Assembly (NCBI GenBank): GCA_963989385.1
Contig: OZ022509.1
Location: 50,670,271 to 50,734,270, forward strand
DNA: 64,000 bases
Reading direction: 5' to 3'
Source of the DNA: Ctena decussata
Lineage: Eukaryota > Mollusca > Bivalvia > Lucinida > Lucinidae
The position numbers were made by a program, and so were the translations under genes. The notes beneath the pieces are model-generated. The model saw nothing but the letters and a program-made list of their open reading frames with translations. It had not been told where the DNA came from and ran no database searches. Positions 56,395 through 64,000 of this stretch are shown piece after piece; within the stretch, counting starts at the first letter, position 1, and the number at the start of each line of letters is the position of its first letter.

Positions 56395-57005
56395 ATCACT
56401 TTGTCCACCTCTGCACTGATTTTCATCTTATTCCTTGTGCAGATTTTGTCGAGACTTTCAATTAGGACTTTTAGTGCTTGCTTTTCCTCAGCTAAACTGT
56501 AAAACGTCCGTATTACCTAGCAACCAGCTGCCAGTCCGTTTCCCGTTATTTTTACGGGCGTCTTCCTGTAGAACATATTTTGAAATCACGACTTGGTAGA
56601 GTTATATTGCCTGACCGCACTCGAAAATACCTTTAAAGTGTTGAAGGGCTATATAACCAAACCATTACCTGTCTTTTTTACTCTGCTCTGCGAGATGATT
56701 CCGCCAATGTTTATGGGCGCCGGTAAATATAACGGGAAATAGACTGGCAGGTGGTTGCCAGTTATTCTACCGTAAACGGAATTTTCTTAAAGCGTAGAGC
56801 ATTTATATCATTGGCAAATCGCAAATGGCTAATAGTTCTGCCACCTATGCTAACCTTTCCATCATGTTCTTCCAGTGCATCAGACTTAATCCGTTTGAGA
56901 TAAATTTTGAAGAGAGTGGGTGGAAGAAGATATCCTTGCCTAACTCCTACTTTTGTTCTGAACCATTCTCTGGTGCTGCCATTCAACTGGACAGCACTTC
57001 ATGTT
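56395..57005 (-). pseudogene. RTE-like LINE RT fragment, split by a MITE
   Basis: On the minus strand the frame reads VQLNGSTREWFRTKVGVRQG, then DALEEHDGKVSIGGRTI and RFANDINA (FADD box changed to FAND). At 56,797 it is cut by a MITE and resumes at about 56,494 with AEEKQAL, IESLDKICTRNKMKISAE. The family is the same as the C-terminal fragment at 26,240. Both ends are truncated and one catalytic aspartate is lost. Confidence 0.82.
56495..56794. mobile_element. 300-bp CACTG-type MITE, copy 2, inside RT
   Basis: Same family as 55,990-56,309 (shared words cagctgccagtcc and tttcccgttatttttacggg). TA flanks it (56,493-94 and 56,795-96). It lies between the codons of an RTE reverse transcriptase, which marks the boundaries independently. 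Confidence 0.88.
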
Positions 57006-58314
57006 TTTGTCGTTTAGCTGTTCAGTGGTTTGAACTAGTCTATATAAGCATATATATCAAAGAATGTCTTTCGCAGGCAGTGATTAGCATCCCGTGAAAA
57101 TATACACTTGTAATATATAAATAGGAAAATCTCAGTTCGCACTGTCTTATCAGAGTCGGTTTAAAGTAAACACTGTCCTGGGTTATCTAAAAACTTTGAT
57201 CAGCCATTGCACAATTGCTGGCTTATTTGTGTTTAAACGGAAATATTCTAAGTATTTGGACAGACAGGTCTGAGCAAACAGTGCAGACGCAGATCAGTTT
57301 GTTCCTAATGGAGCAGTCTGATCATGGTCGACACTGTAAGCCATTTCATCCACATATTTGTCTATGATACGTGTCTCAAAATTTAGAGATTTTACGATAC
57401 GTTACTTAGCGTAAAGGGCTGTTTGCAATCGAGCTCGATGCAGGTGTATTGCATGACGAAATGCAGAACAGCTGATAACATGTCAATCATTTAGACTAAG
57501 TTTTAGAAAAGTACTTTTTTCCAAATCTACTCTGTATACTTTCATGTACATAGCCCCTTGGCGCGGGTAAATAGCCGGAGGGAAACTTATAATTCCATTG
57601 GGGTTACATTTCTTGTTCTCTTAAGATTTCTGATAATGAATATTTTATCATAGTTTACAGTGTCATAGAAATAATGTTAACAATTTTAAGGTAATACAGC
57701 AGACACCGTCTAATATCCGATATAACTAAGAAACATAGTTTTATCGAAATCATATGCAGAGATATGGTCCTTGTACTTTGCACACCATCTGATGATGCTT
57801 CAATATTGTGCGAAGTTTCAAGAAAATATTTCCAACAGCCTTAAAGTTAAAGAACGGACACCATTCTCATACTAGAAATTACAAAGGGGCATAATTCTAT
57901 CCAAAATTTAGGCGGCGTTACTTGTAACGCATGTAAGGTTGTCAGGTAGCCTGACAATGTTTTATAATTATGCCAAGTTTCATTTAAATATCTACAATTA
58001 GTTTTAAATTAGAGAGCGGACAAATTATATACTTAAATCAAGTTATATTAGATTTCCTGTACTATTTTACCGTATCTTATATTATAAAGCAATATTCCAC
58101 GATCTGCATACAATGTGCAAATAAAGATAAATTAAATAAAAACAAACATTTTTGTCTTAAATACTGGCCTTATCACTTCTTTTCAAATGGAGTCGCATTG
58201 ACATTGAAATATAATCTTACTAAATTGTTTAACAATTTCACAACAACGTGTAGCACTTATTCTACAACTTAATTAGAATAAGTGCATTTTAAATGACAGC
58301 AATGTGCTGTATTT
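57006..58314. other. Intergenic, mostly unrecognised
   Basis: Short relics of the fold-back core (gatcag words at 57,200-57,330). No gene supported. Confidence 0.4.
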
Positions 58315-58450
58315 GCTTCTCTTCTCAAAAGGATCAACTCCTGTAGGAAAGGAATTGCTGCAGGAACCTTCCTAAGAGCAAACTCTTTGCTTAAGCGTAG
58401 ACCTTGTTGTCCAGTAAAGCAAACAGGAAGTTACAAAAGTCGTTCTTTAA
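58315..58450. repeat. Dispersed palindromic repeat (gagcaaattctttcc type)
   Basis: Diverged member with tgtaggaaaggaattgctgc, aagagcaaactctttgctta and acaggaagttacaaaag. Confidence 0.55.
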
Positions 58451-58669
58451 TTACAATCCTAATGCACTTACGTATATAACGCGAGGTCAGATTGGATAGC
58501 GTCAGCTATTTGGGACAGTATACATGCATCCTGCGATATGCTGTCGGAAAGTCATATTGGCTGGCTGGCTTCTTATTGGCTGTTTCTGGTTTTACGTTGC
58601 TGAAAGCCTTTGCTGTGGGTGCCAAATAGCACAGGTTTAACGGTGAAAATGTGAAAAGGGCATTAGAAT

Positions 58670-58832
58670 AGGGATAACTATATTGAAAATTGTCAATTGG
58701 GGAGGAAAATCGTCGGTTCTGTGGTCGGAAATTTTGTTTTACGGTGACGCGCGTCGCCGTAAAACGAAATTTCAGACCAAAAACCGACGATTTACCTCCC
58801 CCAATGACAATTATGAGTCAAGTTTTCCCCTA
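58670..58832. mobile_element. Hairpin MITE with GC-rich centre
   Basis: Arms of about 60 bp pair almost perfectly: aattgtcaattggggagg against cctcccccaatgacaatt, and ttttgttttacggtgacgcg against cgtcgccgtaaaacgaaa. The axis is at 58,750/58,751. Outer arms pair loosely to about 58,670 and 58,832. No coding potential. Confidence 0.8.
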
Positions 58833-59049
58833 ATCGACAGAGAAACAGGGCGCTGTACTCATATACATTAACGTCGTTCATTATCATGTTTCCACAGATG
58901 AAATGAAATAATACAAAATACTACTATTTTAACACTGAGTTTGTTGCAAGCTCAAAACAAAATTGTTTTCCTCACTGTATACAAAACACAAATTCTAACC
59001 AGAATTGAAGATAAGCCTTCTCCCCTTTGAGGTCTAATCGAATTGGTAC

Positions 59050-61558
59050 TGTTAAACCTAGATAAGGACAACAAATATGACTAAGGGCCATCATCATGTT
59101 TGACTGATTCTGTTACTGTGAATTCACTTCCACTGTATTATGACGTCACCAACGTCATGTTGCTATTAGTTACGACGTTATTTTTCAGTTTGTGTTGTCT
59201 AGTGTTGCCATTAAACAATATTGGCATTAAGTGTTAGTTTCTTGGATTATCAAATGGTAGCAGAGCGAAACCAACAATCCTATGGCATAGACAGGACCAT
59301 CTAGGTATAATGAGTGAAGTAGGAACTAAAGTCTGTGGAAACGACATATTATGAAGAAATAATTGAATAATTGAACAAACAACAAGATTGTCGAGTTTGA
59401 AACAATAATGAACCCTCCTACGCTAACGAAGAAGTTGTATGAACAATTTAAGGCAGAGACAATGGCCTGGGCACAAATCAAAGAACTGGACAAGGAGAAA
59501 CAAGCAATAGCTGTGGCACTTAATCTTCCGGATGGCCATGAACAGAAAATAAGAGAAAGAGTGTTCAATGAATTAGACCTAGATAACCTGAAAAGCAAAA
59601 AGGGGCTAAAGATTCTTTTTGAATTTTTAGATAAACATTTAGGTCGTGATGAATTGACTGATCTTCTTGAAAAATTTGAAGAGTTTGATAGGTTTGAGAG
59701 AAATAAAGGCCAATCAATCAATGACTATATGGCCACATTTGACTCAAAATACTATATGGCCACATTTGACTCAAAATACAGAAAGTTTCAAAAGAAATGT
59801 ATCACATTACCATTACATTAATAGACCAAAATAACTACAAATGAACGGTTGTTAATTGTGGCTGGTTTGATGTATGAATACAGATCATCACTATATGAGC
59901 ACAAAATAAATTACTGAAAAAGTTCAAAGGGAATCTAGAAGCTTCGACAGAAAAATGTATAAAGCTGGATCCAGCATATTTAGTTTCAGGTGGCTATGTC
60001 AAGCCCAAACATTGCAAACAATTTAGGAGGGAACAAGACGTAACACAGGCCAGAGGAGGCAGAGGGATAGGTTTTGAAGACAAACTAACTAGTGTGAATC
60101 AAAAAGGAATTAGGAGGGAGGATAAATCCATAAGGAGAAAAATTAATGGTCAAGCTCTAAAATGCATCTCATGTGGATCATACAGGCACCTATTGGACAC
60201 TTGTCCTGACTGTTGGGAAATTATGGAAAGAGAGAATACCAGCTTGAAATCGCTGAGCCTGTGCCTGAGTAAAAACAAGACCATTAAGTGTGAGAAAGAA
60301 CTGAAAGGAACATCACATGGTGGTGAAACACAGTTTACATCTAGACATGAATGTAACAGTCCAGCAGGTATTGCAGAGTTGGCAGCTGAGGTTGTAAGCT
60401 TGAGTAAAGAAATATTGACAATAAAGGAATAGCTGAAAGATAGGAATGTTGATGAGAGAGATTGTATAAAAGAGTCTCAAAAGGCTATGGAAAACTTGGA
60501 TCAGATGGAAGACAAACAGGAAGAACAGACAGAAACAGTTGACTCATTGAGAGTAGAGCTTAGCAAAAGATTTAGTTTGGAGAACAACAGAGGCTTTGAA
60601 GGTGATGAAATGGAACTTCTTTATTTTAAGATTAAAGCACTGATGACAGAGCTAGAAAAGGAAATAGTTTTATTGACATCTCAAAATGAAAACTTGTCGA
60701 AAAAGTGCAAGAAACTGGAGGATGATCTTGGAACATGGATACATGGAAAGCTGGGGTATATTTGAGTGATATGGGGCATCAGACGACAGTCCTGGGGGGG
60801 GGGGCTGAATTGGACAGCAGAACTAGTTTCAAGAGAAAAATTAGTAGGAATCAAACGGGGGAAGGAGGAAAAAATAAGGAACTGAATGAAAGTGAAAGGC
60901 AAGAAATAACTTCTATGAAATAGGTCATTCTCTTAAACAATTACAGAGAGCTGAAGAACATCTTAAAAAAACATGGACAGAGAGAATAAATAATGTAAGG
61001 GAAAAAGGAATTGAGATAATAAAGAAATGCTGCTAGAGAAAGCTATCAGCCAACCAGGATGGTGTTTTGAGAACTTGCAACTTGCATATCATAATGACAG
61101 TAGAAGCCCTTGTGGATCAGATATTACAATTGCTGCAGAGTAGAACATTACGATTGAATTTTAACATCAAAGAAGATTCCGAGTTTAATTATTTATTTTA
61201 ATTTTTATCAAGAACTATTAATATTTCTGCTTTTAATAACCATATGGTTTTGATGAAAAGTGATCTACAGTTTTTCTATTATTTCTAGTTTAAGTATTTT
61301 AGTAAATTTACCAAAGCTGTTCTTTAAAAGAAAAAAAAGAAGAAAGTATAATTTATGTTAAACATAGATAAGGACAACAAATATGACTAAGGGCCATCAT
61401 CATGTTTGACTGATTCTGTTATTGTGAATTCACTACCACTGTATTATGACGTTACCAACGTCATGTTGCTATCTGTTACAACGTTATCTTTCAGTTTGTG
61501 TTTTCTAGTGTTGCCATTAAACAATATTGACATTAAGTGTTAGTTTCTTGGATTATCC
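59050..61558 (+). mobile_element. Gag-only LTR retrotransposon, structurally complete
   Basis: Two LTRs of equal length, 203 bp, lie at 59,050-59,252 and 61,356-61,558; I count 11 differences (about 5%). The target duplication ggtac is at 59,045-49 and 61,559-63. A primer binding site tggtagcagag (59,255-65), complementary to the 3' end of initiator Met tRNA, sits two bases after the left LTR. A purine tract (61,327-61,347) precedes the right LTR. The 2.1-kb interior has only gag-type coding and no protease, integrase or RT motif. Mobilisation must have used proteins from elsewhere. Confidence 0.93.
59408..60765 (+). pseudogene. Retrotransposon gag with CCHC knuckle, broken
   Basis: The first part (59,408-59,821) reads MNPPTLTKKLYEQFK and KFLD/EFLDKHLGRDELTDLL, a mollusc retrotransposon capsid type. 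A 27-bp direct duplication repeats YMATFDSKY in frame at 59,727-59,780. After a stop at 59,819-59,821 the family sequence continues (NERLLIVAGLMYE near 59,840), shifts frame near 59,910, and goes on to a zinc knuckle CISCGSYRHLLDTC (about 60,160-60,201). A TAG at 60,430-60,432 and a stop at 60,763-60,765 bound a final glutamate- and lysine-rich, probably coiled-coil part. The protein assembles the particle and binds RNA in intact relatives. This copy cannot make full-length gag. Confidence 0.85.
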
Positions 61559-61563
61559 GGTAC

Positions 61564-62159
61564 CTCATACTACCCTTTCGAGAAAATGCAAGTTTTTGCA
61601 CAAACATTTTTGGAATGTGCGAGGTATTCATTGATGAAGGAGATATTACGTAGTTTTATAATTTTTATTCTGTTTGAATTCTGTATATCAGAAAAAAACT
61701 TTATGAATATAACATCTTTGATACAAAGGAATTATAATGCTTAATCATTTAAGTACCAAGAAAGCAAGCGACAAAATTTACGCTTGCAAAATTTAAAATA
61801 ATGCTTAGTCCAAACTATATGAGCCACATCATGTGATTTCCAGCAATGTGGCATTGGTGACAATCAAAGACTCTCATCAAATTGCACGTAAATGCAGTCT
61901 GATCAACGCCTTCACTTGTCACATCAGCAATCTATCTATACGGATATCAGAAGGCCCTCTGATTTCCCTGTATAAATGAGAAGGATGATCTAATTTCCAC
62001 ATGACAAAATTGCCACACTGTTGGAAACCACATGTTGTGGCTTATATTATCATAAAGAGAATTCAAAGACAAGAGGGTTAAAAATGTAGGCCTCTAGAAA
62101 AGGCGGCTCATAATGCGCTGCCATATCCGGATCTTTCCTCTTTGGAAATTCAACTTGTT
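61564..62159. other. Intergenic, nothing recognised
   Basis: No gene or clear repeat supported. Confidence 0.4.
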
Positions 62160-62373
62160 TTATTTATGGCGCTTTAAGGATTAGATGCAATATACTGAAA
62201 GCTTGTTTATACAGCCAAAAATTAGATACAAAATGACATAAAACTATTGTAGTTGTTGATGAATATCGGCGTGTAAATGAAACTAAAGTGACACAAAAAA
62301 TGGAAATAAAAATAGAATATTTTTTCAAATTTCAAAACGGAAACGCCTCCAGCGTCATTATTTGTCTGTACCA

Positions 62374-62575
62374 CTCTTCGGTAGCTCAGTAGGTTAGGCG
62401 CTGGCCAACCATGCTAGCAGTTCGGATTCAATACCTGCCTGGGGAGGAAGGGGGAAGGAGGGGCAGAAAACTTTTGAGGCGGGGCGCCATCAGCCGTCCT
62501 TTACCATTCACCATTGGCTCGATATGAAGGAAATGCTATTGGAAGGTCTGAAAAACTGCAAGTTATCCATCCGTT
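62374..62575 (+). mobile_element. SINE family 2 with tRNA-like head
   Basis: The head cggtagctcagtaggttagg, with ttcggattcaatacc as a B box, is followed by a body with accattcaccattggctcga and a short catccgtttt end. Confidence 0.72.
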
Positions 62576-62702
62576 TTAAACAAAGTATTTTCCATTCTAT
62601 TCCAGATTCTAACACGCAATGTCTTCATACAGAAAACTCTTGTTATAAATTACAGAAATTCAAACATATAAGCAGTTCTTGATATGCAGATAAAACATAA
62701 TT

Positions 62703-62936
62703 GAGCAGCGAGAGGACAAAACCAAAAAGTGCATTTGCGCCCAATAAAGACTAAGATCAGGCTGCGCACCAACCCAGCCTGATCAGACCTATCACTGTGC
62801 GTTCTGATGGTAGCTAAGGGCCTCAGTTACCACCATGGCGACAGCGAAGATTGATCTGACTTAGCGAATGCCCATGCTGATCTATGTTTTCTCTAGGCGC
62901 ACATGTCACTTTGCTGGTTTTGTTGTGTCGTGGCTC
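62703..62936. mobile_element. Fold-back MITE (gagccgcg family), older copy
   Basis: Ends gagcagcgagaggacaaaac and ttttgttgtgtcgtggctc. The centre has cagcctgatcagacc. More diverged than the other members. Confidence 0.8.
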
Positions 62937-63214
62937 ATATTGAGCAATTATACAAAAACGGATTCAAAGTTCAACCAACCCAAAACTGCTCTTCTCTGCC
63001 AATTATCATGGCCACGCCACTACCCTGAATCCCCATCTGCCATAAATGAACAAACTCAAACCAGTCAAAACAGTTGCTTATCGTATTCAGCAGGTGTTTA
63101 TAACATCAAAATGGTATACAGGATACATCACTACTTTCAAAGAAATTTTCGACACCCGAAGATGGGCGTATGGGGAACTCACTTCAAGGCCATGGGTATA
63201 CTTACAGGAAAAGT

Positions 63215-63390
63215 AGCTATAATTTTCATTTTTGTCTCCCTTTTTATTGGGTGTAATCGCTTTAAGATAATGTATTTGCTCCTCTGGTAGCAAAATTTTA
63301 CCTCTAACATTTGTAAAGGGTTTTACCCTCCAGCGAAGCAATCAGAAAGGCACAAAAGTTGTCGCCCATTGTGAACCTGGAAGATACCCA
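63215..63390. repeat. Dispersed palindromic repeat (gagcaaattctttcc type)
   Basis: gtatttgctcctctggtagc, then aaaattttacctctaacatt and gcaatcagaaaggcacaaaa. Confidence 0.55.
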
Positions 63391-64000
63391 TACATCTTAA
63401 ATTGATATGTTTCTTTTTTTTCAGACAGATGTTGTGGATACATACCCTCCTCTTGGCTTAACTCCTTTCCCGTTTCAGAATATATTTAAAAAGAATGGAA
63501 ACAAACTCCGACCAAGATAAACCCAGGAAATTCCTAACCCATTTCCAGAGTTTTTGTAGTACCCAACGCTTCCGGTACAGATCAGACATTTACAATATGA
63601 ATAAAACCACTCAATAAAAGCCACGACCACAAATTATATCCCAAGACTCCGAGGGAATAATAGTTTGAAGAGTATGAGCGATTTTACTGTAGACTCCCTA
63701 TTTAATCCACTATTCATCTCTGGTTATATATGTGCCATATTTGTATATATCTTTTTTTTTGATATCACAAAATACAAATGAATGTCCAAAAGTAGTTTTA
63801 GATATCTTTCATACGATTTATAGATATCCATAAATCAAGACGAGTATTTGTTATTTGTAAATCGAATTATAGATGTCATTAAGCTAAGTTTATGGATATC
63901 CAAAAATAATGAATAAATAATAAAACGGTATCCTATATTATTAGGACAGCCTTAATTTCATTAATGTATCACTATAATTTGATATATCGATCGGCTATGC
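63391..64000. other. Window end, nothing recognised
   Basis: AT-rich sequence with short inverted words such as agatatccataaa and tttatggatatcc (about 63,820-63,900). No gene supported. Confidence 0.4.

Larger units (their letters stand above)
62160..63200 (+). repeat. Diverged ~1-kb unit outside the duplication
   Basis: Same landmark order as the units in A and B: tatacagccaaaaattagat, gttgttgatgaatatcggc, SINE-2, ttctattccagattctaac, then atggccacgccactaccctg and attcagcaggtgtttataac. A fold-back MITE (62,703-62,936) interrupts it. Confidence 0.65.

Overview
The window is AT-rich, intron-style eukaryotic DNA with very low coding density. The sequence reads like a marine bivalve, possibly a venerid clam. 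The grounds are a B-box/coiled-coil/beta-propeller TRIM-like gene without introns, tRNA-derived SINEs, pearl-type elements with internal tandem arrays, Penelope-like and RTE-like retroelement remnants, and a gag of a type common in molluscs. The species is inference. No bacterial, plasmid or phage features are present.

The backbone is a ~15 kb direct segmental duplication: copy A ~9,620-23,990 and copy B ~40,028-55,690. Each copy ends in a TRIM-like gene on the minus strand. The gene in B (53,780-55,384) is intact at 534 codons. The gene in A (22,064-23,668) has the same length and frame but carries one in-frame TGA at codon 303. Most other differences between the copies are private insertions (six clear in A, four in B). 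The other copy provides the empty site, so element ends and target-site duplications can be read directly: AAAT, TTAA and TA. Sampled divergence is ~3% in the left third and ~7-16% further right, so the copies do not share one simple history.

Left region (1-9.6 kb): an 88-bp tandem array, a GC-richer unassigned stretch, an element with a terminal palindrome, a pair of ~600-bp inverted arms enclosing a dead CR1/L2-like LINE, and a pearl-like element. Spacer (24-40 kb): a nested stack in which a Penelope-like 3' fragment is split by a 3.9 kb fold-back element, which holds an AAACGT-rich element, which holds a mariner-type MITE. The spacer also has a second pearl-like element, three SINE families and a Penelope-like RT pseudogene. 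Right region (55.7-64 kb): an RTE-like RT fragment split by a MITE, a near-perfect hairpin, a complete gag-only LTR retrotransposon with matching TSD, PBS and PPT, and another diverged copy of the unit that fills the middle of A and B.

Only the two TRIM-like loci look like host protein genes. Everything else supported here is mobile or repeat DNA in different states of decay. No tRNA or rRNA gene outside SINE heads, and no CRISPR array, was seen.
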